Translations under genes and position numbers: made by a program
Notes under the pieces: model-generated
What the model was told of the DNA's origin: nothing
The model's input: the letters and a program-made list of their open reading frames with translations, nothing else
Database searches by the model: none
Shown: piece by piece, positions 16,707 through 25,825 of the stretch
Position numbering within the stretch: position 1 is the stretch's first letter
How the letters are laid out: each line of letters opens with the position of its first letter
Assembly: GCA_019931105.1 (NCBI GenBank)
Contig: JAIOUW010000001.1
Location: 1,178,001 to 1,242,000 of the forward strand
Direction: 5' to 3'
DNA: 64,000 bases
Source: Flavobacteriaceae bacterium NBU2977
GTDB taxonomy: Bacteria; Bacteroidota; Bacteroidia; Flavobacteriales; Flavobacteriaceae

Positions 16707-19193
16707 TTAAGATCCGCACATCAGGCAATCGTCATCGGCCTGACCTTCTTTGGCCCGGGCTATCATCTCTTTCATTTCTGCAGGTGTCATTGGCTGTATA
16801 TCCAACTCTTGAGAGGTTACAGGGGTCGAACGAACTTCAATTGTTTTTGCCGCTTCTTGATTTGGCAATGCTTCGACGGATACTTCAGCCTCGGCAGCCA
16901 CACTGACCGGTACTTCCTTTTTCTTGGTATTGTCCAGCGTAAATTTAATGGCGTCTACGGCAGCTTTGGTCCGCAAGTAGTACATTCCGGTCTTAAGGCC
17001 GCTTTTCCATGCATAGAAGTGCATCGAGGTCAGCTTGGCATAGTTTGCGTTCTCCATGAACAAATTCAATGATTGGCTCTGATCTATGAAGTAACCCCTA
17101 TGTCTTGACATATCGATAATATCTTTCATGCTCAGCTCCCATACGGTCTTATAGAGATCTCGAATATCTTGCGGTATTGTCTCAATATGCTGGATCGACC
17201 CATTGGCACGCATCAACTCTTGCTTCATATTTTCGTTCCACAAACCTAGTTCTACCAAATCTTCCAATAAATGTTTGTTAACAACGATAAACTCACCGCT
17301 CAATACCCTCCTTGTATAGATATTGGAAGTATAAGGCTCAAAACATTCATTGTTTCCCAAAATCTGTGATGTAGATGCCGTGGGCATCGGCGCCACCAAA
17401 AGGGAGTTGCGAACGCCGTTCTTTTTGACGTTCTTCCTAAGTTTTTCCCAATCCCACCTTCCGGAAAGTTCTTCATCTTTGATCCCCCATAGGTTATGCT
17501 GAAATTCACCCTTCGAGATGGGCGAACCATCGTAAGTGGAGTAAGGTCCTTCTTCCTTAGCGGCCTCCATTGAGGCGGTAACGGCCGCAAAATACAAGGT
17601 CTCGAAAATTTCTTGGTTCAATTTCTTTGCTTCATCGCTGGTAAAAGGTAGCCGCAACATGATAAAGGTATCGGCCAAGCCCTGCACGCCCAAACCTATA
17701 GGTCTATGGCGCATGTTCGAATTTTCAGCCTCTTTGACAGGATAGTAGTTTCTATCGATGACCCTATTGAGGTTCTTGGTCACGCGTTTTGTTACCTTGA
17801 ATAATTCCTTATGGTCAAACTCACCATTTTTAACGAACATCGGCAATGCTATGGAAGCCAAATTACAAACAGCTACCTCGTCTGGCGAAGTATATTCCAT
17901 AATCTCGGTACAGAGGTTCGAAGACCGAATGGTACCAAGGTTTTTTTGATTACTTTTTCGGTTGGCCGCATCTTTGTACAACATGTAGGGCGTGCCGGTT
18001 TCAATCTGCGATTCCAAGATTTTCTCCCAAAGCTCTCTTGCCCTTACCGTCTTTCTACCCTTTCCTTTTGCCTCGTATCCTAGATACAATTTTTCGAATT
18101 CTTCACTATGATTGGTAAATAACCCTGGACACTCATTCGGACACATCAATGTCCAATTTTCATTGGCCTCTACCCTTTTCATGAACAAATCGGGAATCCA
18201 CATGGCGTAGAACAAGTCACGGGCCCTCATCTCTTCTTTTCCATGGTTTTTCTTCAAATCAAGGAATTCATATACATCGGCATGCCATGGTTCCATATAA
18301 ATTGCAAAACTTCCCTTTCTTTTTCCGCCACCTTGATCGACATACCTTGCCGTGTCGTTAAAGACCTGAAGCATCGGCACGATTCCGTTCGAAGTACCGT
18401 TCGTGCCTGCGATATATGATCCCGTAGCCCTAACATTATGGATAGAAAGTCCTATACCACCCGCCGATTGCGAAATCTTGGCCGTTTGCTTCAACGTGTC
18501 GTATATACCATCGATGCTGTCTTCTTTCATCGTCAAAAGAAAACATGAGGACATTTGGGGTTTTGGTGTTCCCGAATTGAACAGGGTCGGAGTGGCATGT
18601 GTGAAATATTTCTTCGACATCAATTCATAGGTCTCGATTGCGGAATCAAGATCATTCAAATGGATGCCAACGGCAACACGCATAAGCATGTGTTGGGGCC
18701 TTTCTGCAATTTTACCGTTCAATTTGAGCAGGTAGGATCGTTCAAGCGTCTTAAAACCGAAATAATCGTAGCCAAAATCACGGTTGTATATTATCGTCGA
18801 ATCCAAACGTTCAGCGTTCTCTGAAATCACTTTATAGACTTCATCTGACAACAACGGGGCCTTTTTATTGGTTCGAGGGTTTATGTACTCGTAAAGATCC
18901 TTCATCGTTTCAGAGAACGATTTCTTTGTGTTCTTGTGCAAATTCGATACAGAGATACGTGCCGCCAATTTTGCGTAATCAGGATGGGTAGTGGTCATGG
19001 TAGCCGCAATCTCGGCGGCAAGGTTATCGAGTTCTGAAGTCGTCACACCGTCATAAAGCCCTTCAATGACACGCATGGCCACTTTTAACGGATCGACCAG
19101 TGCATTGAGGCCATAACATAATTTACGGACCCGAGCGGTGATCTTGTCGAACATCACCAGCTCTTTTCTGCCATCTCTTTTGATTACATACAT
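16707..19193 (-). CDS. nrdA: Class Ia ribonucleotide reductase, alpha subunit
   Basis: Reduces ribonucleoside diphosphates to deoxy forms, with the radical supplied by NrdB. The 828-residue protein starts with an ATP-cone domain ([19 protein letters not shown]), the overall-activity site. The barrel holds the substrate cysteines ([33 protein letters not shown]), and the C-terminus ends in the redox pair CLMC before the final two residues, as expected for thioredoxin or glutaredoxin reduction. An acidic, proline-containing linker of about 60 residues precedes that tail. Downstream of nrdB by 89 bp, followed by a terminator. Intact. Confidence 0.96.
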   Translation of the reverse strand: MYVIKRDGRKELVMFDKITARVRKLCYGLNALVDPLKVAMRVIEGLYDGVTTSELDNLAAEIAATMTTTHPDYAKLAARISVSNLHKNTKKSFSETMKDLYEYINPRTNKKAPLLSDEVYKVISENAERLDSTIIYNRDFGYDYFGFKTLERSYLLKLNGKIAERPQHMLMRVAVGIHLNDLDSAIETYELMSKKYFTHATPTLFNSGTPKPQMSSCFLLTMKEDSIDGIYDTLKQTAKISQSAGGIGLSIHNVRATGSYIAGTNGTSNGIVPMLQVFNDTARYVDQGGGKRKGSFAIYMEPWHADVYEFLDLKKNHGKEEMRARDLFYAMWIPDLFMKRVEANENWTLMCPNECPGLFTNHSEEFEKLYLGYEAKGKGRKTVRARELWEKILESQIETGTPYMLYKDAANRKSNQKNLGTIRSSNLCTEIMEYTSPDEVAVCNLASIALPMFVKNGEFDHKELFKVTKRVTKNLNRVIDRNYYPVKEAENSNMRHRPIGLGVQGLADTFIMLRLPFTSDEAKKLNQEIFETLYFAAVTASMEAAKEEGPYSTYDGSPISKGEFQHNLWGIKDEELSGRWDWEKLRKNVKKNGVRNSLLVAPMPTASTSQILGNNECFEPYTSNIYTRRVLSGEFIVVNKHLLEDLVELGLWNENMKQELMRANGSIQHIETIPQDIRDLYKTVWELSMKDIIDMSRHRGYFIDQSQSLNLFMENANYAKLTSMHFYAWKSGLKTGMYYLRTKAAVDAIKFTLDNTKKKEVPVSVAAEAEVSVEALPNQEAAKTIEVRSTPVTSQELDIQPMTPAEMKEMIARAKEGQADDDCLMCGS

Positions 19194-19282
19194 TTGCTAC
19201 AGTTGTTTTTGCGTTTGTTATTTGGTTGTCTTTCTATTTGTATTATTTTTTTTGATTTAAAAGGCCATTGGCCAAATCAAGG

Positions 19283-20269
19283 TTAAAAGTCGGCGTCAAA
19301 ACTGATTTTTTGTGCATCCTCATCTTTCTCTTTGTTAAGCACACCGGCCTTTTGATACTCAGAGACTCTTTTTTCGAAAAAGTTTGTCTTGCCTTGAAGC
19401 GAGATCATATCCATAAAATCAAAAGGGTTCGTAGCGTTATATACCTTATCGCACTCAAGCTCGACCAAAAGCCTATCGGTCACGAACTCTAAATACTGGG
19501 TCATCAATTTCGAATTCATACCGATCAGGCTAACCGGAAGCGATTCGGTGATAAACTCGCGTTCGATATCAAGCGCATCGGTCAAAATCTGCGTTATACG
19601 TTCTTTCGGAACTTTGTTCATCAAATGCTTGTTATGCAAGTGTACCGCATAATCGCAATGCATACCCTCGTCCCTTGAAATCAGTTCGTTTGAAAAAGTA
19701 AGGCCCGGCATAAGCCCTCGCTTCTTCAACCAGAAAATAGAGCAAAAAGCCCCGGAAAAGAATATACCCTCGACCGCGGCAAACGCAATCAGTCGCTCGG
19801 CAAAGCTTGGCGACTCTATCCAATTCAATGCCCAATCTGCCTTCTTTTTAATGGCAGGAAAGTTTTCAATGGCCTTAAAAAGAATATTTTTTTCCTTCTC
19901 ATCCTTCACATAGGTGTCGATCAAAAGCGAATAGGTCTCTGAGTGGATGTTCTCCATCATAATCTGAAACCCGTAGAAAAACTTCGCTTCGGAATATTGC
20001 ACTTCACTTACGAAATTTTCGGCCAAATTTTCATTTACAATACCATCGGACGCCGCAAAAAAGGCCAATATATGTTTGATGAAATACCTCTCATCGTCGT
20101 TCAACTTATTGTTCCAATCGTTCAAATCTTCATGAAGGTCGATTTCCTCCGCCGTCCAAAAGCAGGCCTCACATTTTTTATACCATTCCCATAAATCATG
20201 ATGCTGAATAGGAAATATTACAAATCGATCTTCATTTTCTTCAAGAATTGGCTCCAATGCTGTTGACAT
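19283..20269 (-). CDS. nrdB: Class Ia ribonucleotide reductase, beta subunit
   Basis: Holds the di-iron/tyrosyl radical cofactor for NrdA. The 328-residue protein has the ligand and radical regions of the eukaryote-like R2 group common in Bacteroidota: [34 protein letters not shown] (with the radical Tyr), [15 protein letters not shown], and [13 protein letters not shown]. The acidic, aromatic C-terminus (DADF) fits the peptide that docks on NrdA. First gene of nrdBA, preceded by a 443-bp region that should hold its promoter. I saw no clear NrdR-box pair there. Confidence 0.95.
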   Translation of the reverse strand: MSTALEPILEENEDRFVIFPIQHHDLWEWYKKCEACFWTAEEIDLHEDLNDWNNKLNDDERYFIKHILAFFAASDGIVNENLAENFVSEVQYSEAKFFYGFQIMMENIHSETYSLLIDTYVKDEKEKNILFKAIENFPAIKKKADWALNWIESPSFAERLIAFAAVEGIFFSGAFCSIFWLKKRGLMPGLTFSNELISRDEGMHCDYAVHLHNKHLMNKVPKERITQILTDALDIEREFITESLPVSLIGMNSKLMTQYLEFVTDRLLVELECDKVYNATNPFDFMDMISLQGKTNFFEKRVSEYQKAGVLNKEKDEDAQKISFDADF

Positions 20270-20610
20270 AATATTGTTGTTTTATTCGTTATTTCAAGAA
20301 TTCGCCCAAGAATCAAATCACACTTCGATAACTTTTAAAGTCAATCGGACCTGAAATTTTCACAATCGGAAAATCGACCGCCAACCTGTGTAATTATGCT
20401 AATTTTTGATAAGCAAGGCGAAAAATACCTTACTGTCGGGATGAACAAAGATGGAAAAATGTGAGCGATCAAAAAAGGTGATTTTGGCAAAACGATCACA
20501 AAGTTTTTAACACGATTTGTTGAAATGTAGCTTCACTGGTGATGTTCATTGACCTTTCGAAATTATCTCTGATTTTAAGGATTTTCAAAAAAAGTGAACA
20601 TCAAAAAAAT
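20270..20610. other. Promoter region of nrdBA
   Basis: About 340 bp with no gene. It must contain the nrdB promoter on the minus strand. I looked for paired NrdR boxes and for a cobalamin riboswitch and found neither; the rest is featureless AT-rich sequence. Confidence 0.5.
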
Positions 20611-20647
20611 AAACCAAAAAGTATATAACGAACATACTTTTTGGTTT
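20611..20647 (-). terminator. Strong hairpin terminator after the methyltransferase gene
   Basis: Perfect 14-bp arms AAACCAAAAAGTAT (20611-20624) and ATACTTTTTGGTTT (20634-20647) with a nine-base loop. On the minus strand the stem runs into a T-rich tract (TTTATTTTTTTG). It lies 65 bp after the methyltransferase stop. Confidence 0.75.
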
Positions 20648-20712
20648 AAAATTCAGGGTGAAATAATAGGTCACATTACAATGCGGTCGATTTGATTCAT
20701 TTCGAGAAAATC

Positions 20713-21627
20713 TTACGCCCGTAAATGCAAATAAAGGATTACATTATCCGGTGTACGGCCAACAGATACCCCAGTACTAAACCCGGCCTGCTCGGCCAAG
20801 TGCCTCATTTGGGTCTCGGTACGATGAATCAAGTGCCAGTCTCCGAAAACCTCCATATAGTCACGACTCGGATTATAGTCATCGTTATAGTTTCCAATGA
20901 CTATCTCACCTCCTTTCTTCTGCCACCTTCTAAATCGTTTCAACAATTTCACAAAGGCCCTGTCATCGAGATAATCAAAAAGCCCTGCCGCCCATATCAG
21001 GTCATAAGTATTCGAGGTCTCGTAACGGAAAATATTGGTGTTCGTATATTCAATATTCTTTATATGATCTTTGTTCAAGTTCTTAGAAAATTCAATGGCC
21101 TCCTTATCGATTTCAACACAGGTCGTATATATATTCTTTGTACTGCCCTCATTGTACAGTTCGAACAATTCTCTTCCTGATCCGCTTATCACATTTAATA
21201 CATTGATCTGACAGCGGCCCATAGCTTTGTCTTTCACCAGACCTTTAAAATAATCTTTTCGGTTTCGTACGGCTTTCGGCGCTGCGTGCTGTTGCAAATA
21301 CATATCCCATATGCCATAATTTGGATTATTGGAAATATGGTTTGTATAGATCCGATCGAGAAAAAGATAATCTCCAGGATAACCGTTGGGCTTCAAGAAG
21401 CCCCTTCCATGCAAGGTGTTTTCCAAAAAATCCTTGCCCAAATTTTGATTAAGTTCAATAATCTCGTTCCTCGAAATATTTCCTTTGCGTAATTCAGATG
21501 CCGCAAAAGACAACAATGTCTCCAATTGTTCAAAGTAAGCATACGACCATTGTTCGTTTTTCAAAAAGTTCTTCAACCTGTTTAAAGCTACACTCTGGGT
21601 TTTCTTGTTTTGTTCGATTTCAATCAT
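20713..21627 (-). CDS. Class I SAM-dependent methyltransferase-like protein
   Basis: About 304 residues from ATG 21627 (MIEIEQNKK). A longer reading to 21744 would overlap the next upstream gene and is unlikely. A helical N-terminal domain (about 1-110) precedes a Rossmann methyltransferase core: INVLNVISGSGRELFEL (SAM glycine loop), TCVEIDKEAIEF (acidic ribose ligand), YDLIWAAGLFDYLDD (motif after strand 4), GGEIVIGNY. The layout resembles proteins annotated as extracellular-factor methyl ester biosynthesis methyltransferases, which carry the same N-terminal domain. Substrate unknown. Followed by a strong terminator. Confidence 0.65.
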   Translation of the reverse strand: MIEIEQNKKTQSVALNRLKNFLKNEQWSYAYFEQLETLLSFAASELRKGNISRNEIIELNQNLGKDFLENTLHGRGFLKPNGYPGDYLFLDRIYTNHISNNPNYGIWDMYLQQHAAPKAVRNRKDYFKGLVKDKAMGRCQINVLNVISGSGRELFELYNEGSTKNIYTTCVEIDKEAIEFSKNLNKDHIKNIEYTNTNIFRYETSNTYDLIWAAGLFDYLDDRAFVKLLKRFRRWQKKGGEIVIGNYNDDYNPSRDYMEVFGDWHLIHRTETQMRHLAEQAGFSTGVSVGRTPDNVILYLHLRA

Positions 21628-21700
21628 GATATTTATAATTTTAGACTTAGAGCGAAGATTACTTAGACATCTTAAATACCCGTTCAAAAATTGATTTGGG

Positions 21701-21925
21701 TCATTCGGCTTTATTGGCAAATACATCGATATGCCCCAGATCAATTTGAAATGCCCGGTGAATATTTTCTAACCATTTATTCAAAAAATAACCTAAAAGC
21801 AAAGCTGTTTCGGCACCCAAGAATATGAAAGGGTCGATTCCCTTTGTCAATAAAGCGACTGGTTCGGCAACTAAGAACATTGTATTAAGTAATAGTGCGG
21901 TGATTATACCTATTGATGTTTTCAT
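21701..21925 (-). CDS. Small membrane protein of unknown function
   Basis: 74 residues from ATG 21925: a first hydrophobic stretch (IGIITALLLNTMFLVAEPVALL), a second (FIFLGAETALLLGYFL), then a polar C-terminus. Two membrane spans or a signal-anchor plus one span. No family recognised. It lies 73 bp upstream of the methyltransferase on the same strand and may be co-transcribed. Confidence 0.5.
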   Translation of the reverse strand: MKTSIGIITALLLNTMFLVAEPVALLTKGIDPFIFLGAETALLLGYFLNKWLENIHRAFQIDLGHIDVFANKAE

Positions 21926-22092
21926 TGTATAGATTTTTGGTTATTGATTGTTCATCGATCTTAAAGCCTAAAGTGCCTCTCGTCGAATAGTTTTATCGTT
22001 TGAATATTTCTCCTAAAAATTTTACGCCTGACGCTACTTTTACCAGTATCATTAAAATCAGCAATATGGCCATGGCCAACCAAGGCAAAGAC

Positions 22093-22332
22093 TTATTTTC
22101 CATCGCTTGTTAAAGTTACAGGGGGTGTATCGTTTTCAGATAATGGACCAGTTTCCCTTATCAAAGAATCTATCACGGTCGCTCTCAGGTAAACAGCGCT
22201 GTCATTAGTTCGACTGCCATAACGATCGCAATCACCGGTTTCAAAACAATCTTCAAACTCATTCGTACTGTTCAAACTACAAATGGCCAACATTGTTAGA
22301 TAACAACTTATGTAGAGAAAACTTTTACCCAT
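22093..22332 (-). CDS. Small exported protein of unknown function
   Basis: 79 residues from ATG 22332 (MGKSFLYISCYLTMLAICSL); a longer reading to 22392 lacks a sensible signal. The N-terminus is a signal or anchor. The remainder is polar with CFETGDCDRYG, two close cysteines that may pair. No family recognised. One of the run of small exported genes in 21.7-25.6 kb. Confidence 0.45.
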   Translation of the reverse strand: MGKSFLYISCYLTMLAICSLNSTNEFEDCFETGDCDRYGSRTNDSAVYLRATVIDSLIRETGPLSENDTPPVTLTSDGK

Positions 22333-22806
22333 AATCGTTGTTTTAAAGATTAATGCTTTTTGTTCAGTGCAAGATATTCGCATCTTAAGCACCGTTCAAG
22401 AGGCGTATGTCCTTATCAGTTAGGGGGAAATACCCCATTTTCAAAAGGTCAAACACGACCACAAGGCTGACATTCTGTAAGAAAAAGATGATATTAAAAA
22501 TATTTGCTCATAGGGCATGCTGCCACCATAGCAATTCTATAGGTCTTTCATTCCAGTCAATTATCTGGACGCTTTGTAGAAAAGATTTTAAGTATGGTTG
22601 CTCGAAATCAAAAGTGAGTTGTACTCTGTCAAAACCAAGCCCCTTTAATCTGCCATTTTAGTACGGGTATATATTATGTTTATGAAAAGTTTATTTTGTT
22701 GGTGGCAATCTCAATTTTGTAATAATAGTGACACATAACATTATGAATGCCCGAAAATGGTTCGCATGGGCCAAGTCCAACCTTTATTCTCAAGAATGTC
22801 GCATTT
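22333..22806. other. Intergenic region, no gene seen
   Basis: A 474-bp stretch between two small exported-protein genes on the minus strand. No frame in it looks coding. The one distinct structure is the GC-rich near-palindrome at 22423-22436, which stands out in AT-rich surroundings. Confidence 0.5.
22423..22436. promoter_or_regulatory. GC-rich near-palindrome, shared with 59505-59520
   Basis: Plus strand GGGGGAAATACCCC, that is GGGGTATTTCCCCC on the minus strand, 91 bp before the small gene start at 22332. A near copy with one extra G and one extra C occurs at 59505-59520, also upstream of a small minus-strand gene. Candidate binding site; regulator unknown. Confidence 0.3.
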
Positions 22807-23421
22807 TTATATGGACACTTTAAACTCACCCGATATTGGCACCACTTTTCCATCTGCAGATTTTCCGACTCCTTTGAATTTTGCGGTTACTAGTCCAAGA
22901 ATCAAACTGGCATGGAGCGGACCCTCAAAAACAAAAGTCCGACCATCCTTTTTTATATTAAAAACAAGAGGTTCACGCCCATCAACCTCATTAAAACCGG
23001 GAAGCTCAAATTCATAAGTTCGGATTGCACTCCATCGTTCGATGGTCGGAAATTCGAAAACGATGACCGGTGCCCCGGGCGGATATAGCTCAAGCCAAAC
23101 TCCCTCGTCATAATGAATTCGGCTTTTTTTGCGGTCAATAGTTTGGTAATTATAGGTATTTCCATCGATAGACAGCGTACCCTTGGCAACCGAGGAGGGC
23201 TCAACAGGACTATCTTCCCCATCCTTATCGGACTGCTGGTTCATTTGCTCTTCGACCTGCTCCATCACCTGCTTCATAACCGGGGAGTTCATAAGGCTAT
23301 CTTGTATTTTCTGGGCTTCTTCAATCTGTTTTTGTTGCTCAGGTGTCAATTGCTGGGCATGAACTGCTATACCAATGAACATAAACAGAAGCAATAAGCG
23401 TTCCTTTACATTTTTCATCAT
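22807..23421 (-). CDS. Exported hypothetical protein
   Basis: 204 residues from ATG 23421 (an in-frame TTG two codons earlier is less likely). A signal peptide ends at AVHAQQ. Then a glutamine/methionine-rich helix (TPEQQKQIEEAQKIQDSLM to about residue 60), an acidic linker, and a beta-rich domain with AKGTLSIDGNTYNY and PPGAPVIVFEF, ending SGEFKVSI. The strand pattern recalls small beta-barrel ligand-binding domains, but no family is recognised. Probably periplasmic. Neighbours on both sides are also small exported proteins on the same strand. Confidence 0.6.
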   Translation of the reverse strand: MMKNVKERLLLLFMFIGIAVHAQQLTPEQQKQIEEAQKIQDSLMNSPVMKQVMEQVEEQMNQQSDKDGEDSPVEPSSVAKGTLSIDGNTYNYQTIDRKKSRIHYDEGVWLELYPPGAPVIVFEFPTIERWSAIRTYEFELPGFNEVDGREPLVFNIKKDGRTFVFEGPLHASLILGLVTAKFKGVGKSADGKVVPISGEFKVSI

Positions 23422-23494
23422 ACTCAATTTTTAGTTTCATACCAGTTTCTTGGAGAAATATTCGAGCTCTAATATAAAGTTAGCGCTATGGCTC

Positions 23495-23845
23495 TCATGA
23501 TTGAAAGTCTTGGTTACAGTCAAGTTCTTGTAGTTGATCCCTGCTATCATCAAGAGCCTTGGCGTAAGCATCTTTGTTTGCGGGCACTACACATTCTTCC
23601 ATATTCTCAAGTGCCTCGATGTAATCGAGAAGCGCCGTTCGAACATTTTCACAAGTTTCCTTACTTGGTGAATTGGAAAAAGCAATAGTGGCCTCTGCTG
23701 CAGCATCGGCTTCTGCACCTGTCCGTTCGCCCCAAGATTCATCACCACAGGCGTTGAATTCCGATAGAAGTTCACTTGGATCACAGTTGAAACCCAATAG
23801 GGCCAATGCCAATAACATTACTGATTTTTGGATTGTTGTTTTCAT
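23495..23845 (-). CDS. Small cysteine-containing lipoprotein
   Basis: 116 residues with a signal ending LLGFNC (Cys21), so a lipoprotein. The mature part is alpha-helical and alanine-rich (GAEADAAAEATIAF), with further cysteines at FNACGDESW, ETCENV, EECVV and LDCNQ, which could form two disulfides. No family recognised, though flavobacterial genomes hold many such short helical lipoproteins. Sits 73 bp upstream of the next small exported gene, same strand. Confidence 0.55.
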   Translation of the reverse strand: MKTTIQKSVMLLALALLGFNCDPSELLSEFNACGDESWGERTGAEADAAAEATIAFSNSPSKETCENVRTALLDYIEALENMEECVVPANKDAYAKALDDSRDQLQELDCNQDFQS

Positions 23846-24064
23846 AAATTGTGTATTAAGTATTAATTATTCCGAGTTTTTGAAGGATTTCGCTCTTATT
23901 CTTTTTGATTTCTTATGTTTCGCCCATGGCAATGATCTCAATAACCTTTTTAGGAAATCATTCTCTAAAATTATTTTTTCAAAATTGTATGGGGGGAACA
24001 TCCCTTTTTGAACTAAAAGGAATATATCGCACTTCAAAGCGTTGTAAACGCCCTTGTTCAAGTC

Positions 24065-24211
24065 GAATCAGCCAGTTTTTGTCATCAGTACGGTACCAAT
24101 CAACCAAAGGGCTACCAACAAAATAGAGATGAACAATAGGGTAACTTCATCCAATTTCCAGATGGTGTTCTTCGTATTCAAAGTCGATGAGGGTTTTCTA
24201 AACAATTTCAT
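24065..24211 (-). CDS. 48-residue one-span membrane protein
   Basis: ATG 24211 opens a frame of 48 codons plus TGA: a basic N-terminus (MKLFRKPSSTLNTKN), then one long hydrophobic helix (LLFISILLVALWLIGTVLM) and a short tail (TKTG). Charge distribution puts the N-terminus inside. It starts 7 bp after the ExbD/TolR-like gene at 24219, so the two are probably translated together. No family recognised. Confidence 0.5.
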
Positions 24212-24218
24212 TTTGCTC

Positions 24219-24677
24219 TTATTGTATTCGTAGAATCAATTCTCCTTTTTGGTTCGATATGACCTTGGCATTGGCCGCTCCCAATCTGTAATCATCGCCT
24301 GAATTAAGTTGTACTTTCGACAAGAAACCCTTGTTCGGAAAAATACGCTGCTCGGTATAAACGGTAATGATAGTTCCCTTTATTGGCAGTACAAGATGGT
24401 CTTCTCTCAGTTCGTACTTTCCTTTTAGCAGCCCCTTATAAAACTCGTGTTTTGGGAAAGCCTCGACAATATCCTCTTCGGTTCTTTGCAAAAAATTATT
24501 CAACGGTTCTATCATAGCGAGTTGATCGGATTCAAGATCGGTCACCAATACTATGGGCATGTCGTTGGTCGTACGTGTTTGGGCCTTTATCTCTACTATC
24601 GATATCATTGTAATGAAAAGAATGCCCATCACATCGATAAGAGAGATTCTATTAATAATCTCGAAACTTCGCAACAT
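24219..24677 (-). CDS. Membrane-anchored protein with a TolR/ExbD-like anchor
   Basis: 152 residues. The N-terminal anchor (about 8-32) reads ISLIDVMGILFITMISIVEI, with an Asp in the membrane segment as in ExbD, TolR and MotB, proton-channel partners of ExbB/TolQ/MotA. The rest is periplasmic, with LVTDLESDQLAMIEP and a beta-rich end. Unlike an ExbD operon there is no ExbB/TolQ gene near, only the one-span protein 7 bp downstream. The resemblance is confined to the anchor, so function is open. Confidence 0.45.
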   Translation of the reverse strand: MLRSFEIINRISLIDVMGILFITMISIVEIKAQTRTTNDMPIVLVTDLESDQLAMIEPLNNFLQRTEEDIVEAFPKHEFYKGLLKGKYELREDHLVLPIKGTIITVYTEQRIFPNKGFLSKVQLNSGDDYRLGAANAKVISNQKGELILRIQ

Positions 24678-24765
24678 TGCTTTTTATTATTACCCTTGCG
24701 CTGTAAACAATCTTAGGCTTGGTATGTGCCAAAGGTTCGTTTTAAAATATACAAACAAGTGGTCG

Positions 24766-24978
24766 TTAATGTCTGATCGGAAGTTTTGAAACAATCTCAA
24801 GAGAGTCAGACTGAGTCTCGGTCATACCCCCAGGAAGAGCACAACCATCTTCTTCTAGGCACCCACATAGGTATGATAACTGTCCCGCAGATGGGTCGCA
24901 CTCTCCATTTTTGGTGCAAGAAATACTGATTAACACAACTACCAAAACAATCGCTTTAGACAAAAGGAATTTTTTCAT
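24766..24978 (-). CDS. Small cysteine-rich lipoprotein
   Basis: 70 residues. Signal with lipobox SISC (Cys21), then a short cysteine-rich mature part (GECDPSAGQLSYLCGCLEEDGC). With the lipid Cys set aside, five cysteines remain, enough for two disulfides. No family recognised. A 37-bp element with direct repeats lies 85-121 bp upstream and is shared with the lipoprotein gene at 25218-25583. Confidence 0.5.
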   Translation of the reverse strand: MKKFLLSKAIVLVVVLISISCTKNGECDPSAGQLSYLCGCLEEDGCALPGGMTETQSDSLEIVSKLPIRH

Positions 24979-25062
24979 GGTTTTTTTATTTAGTTATTAA
25001 TTCGTTATGGTTGGTCACAAAGTATCAATAATAGCAATTTACGTTACAACCTTTACTTTCTA

Positions 25063-25099
25063 TACCACGTATGTAACATTGTATGCAAGAAATGTAACA
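25063..25099 (-). promoter_or_regulatory. Direct-repeat element, copy 1 (upstream of the 24978 lipoprotein)
   Basis: Contains TGTAACA at 25072-25078 and again at 25093-25099, a 21-bp period, preceded by TACCAC. Thirty of 37 positions match copy 2 at 25644-25680. Two repeats on one helix face are typical of LytTR-type sites, and a LytTR regulator is encoded 5.7 kb away. Confidence 0.5.
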
Positions 25100-25217
25100 A
25101 GGATGCCGAGGGCCCCTAATTGCTTGACTTATGGCATGTTTTGATGGTCTTGCCATCATAAAAAGCCAAGAGAACCGTGTTCCATTAAATTTCATATCAA
25201 TTCGATCCGAGAACTTA

Positions 25218-25583
25218 TCAGTCTTCACAGGTATACACCTCTCTGTCTTGGTCCAATTCCATTCTTCTCTTATCGATTCGGGCTCCCAGTTCGGTCATTT
25301 CCTCTTCGGTAAGGTCGCAACCACGATAATCACCGGTCCTGTAAAAATTCAATTCATACCAGTAGGCATAAGTTGTTGCCTTCCTCCATTTGCAAACCTT
25401 ATTGGACTCTACATTACCATCCTCATCTTTATAGACGGTCATTTCATACTGAAATTCATCCTCTAACTCGTCAAGATCGTTTTTAACACTCCAATAGCAA
25501 TCGGTTTTTCCCAGATTCAGTGCATCTTCACATGCACTCGTTAGGCAAATAATCGACAACATCAATACCAGTTTTGTTTTCAT
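25218..25583 (-). CDS. Small lipoprotein of unknown function
   Basis: 121 residues from ATG 25583 (an earlier in-frame ATG at 25610 would put extra charges before the signal). Signal MKTKLVLMLSIICLTSAC, Cys18 as lipid site. The mature part has paired cysteines (KTDCYW, NKVCKW, RGCDL, YTCED), many aromatic residues (ATTYAYWYELNFY) and an acidic helix at the end. No family recognised. Copy 2 of the direct-repeat element lies 61-97 bp upstream. It follows the hybrid regulator gene on the same strand after 242 bp. Confidence 0.55.
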   Translation of the reverse strand: MKTKLVLMLSIICLTSACEDALNLGKTDCYWSVKNDLDELEDEFQYEMTVYKDEDGNVESNKVCKWRKATTYAYWYELNFYRTGDYRGCDLTEEEMTELGARIDKRRMELDQDREVYTCED

Positions 25584-25643
25584 TATTCGTTTTTGGTGAT
25601 TATGATTCATATGGCGAAGCTATTCGAAACAGGTTCGTTTTCG

Positions 25644-25680
25644 TACCACAGATGTAACAATATGTGCAATAAGTGTAACA
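25644..25680 (-). promoter_or_regulatory. Direct-repeat element, copy 2 (upstream of the 25583 lipoprotein)
   Basis: Contains TGTAACA at 25653-25659 and 25674-25680, again a 21-bp period, preceded by TACCAC. It matches copy 1 at 30 of 37 positions while surrounding sequence does not align, so the element itself is conserved. Confidence 0.5.
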
Positions 25681-25825
25681 CCTCTCAATTAATGGAATAC
25701 TTTGGCGCGCAAATTGTTTATATCTTAGATATTCGACTAGGAGGCCAACAAGGTCAGAGATTCAAAAAAACGGATGGGAATATTGCAAGGCAAATGAATA
25801 GCAGGTTCGTTACCGAACAGTAATT

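Noticed and set aside
20270-20710. NrdR boxes or a cobalamin riboswitch upstream of nrdB
   Set aside because: No pair of matching boxes and no conserved riboswitch core found by eye.
21641-21668. TTAGAC repeated at 21641 and 21663 upstream of the methyltransferase as a fourth LytTR-type element
   Set aside because: Only six bases match, the period is 22 rather than 21, and the half-site is unlike the other three.
23867-24061. A 64-codon minus-strand frame between two small exported genes
   Set aside because: TTG start, no signal or membrane segment, very basic end, overlaps nothing that supports it; likely chance.
25025-25228. A 67-codon minus-strand frame in the gap upstream of the 24978 lipoprotein
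   Set aside because: It covers the direct-repeat element and overlaps the next gene end; composition not protein-like.
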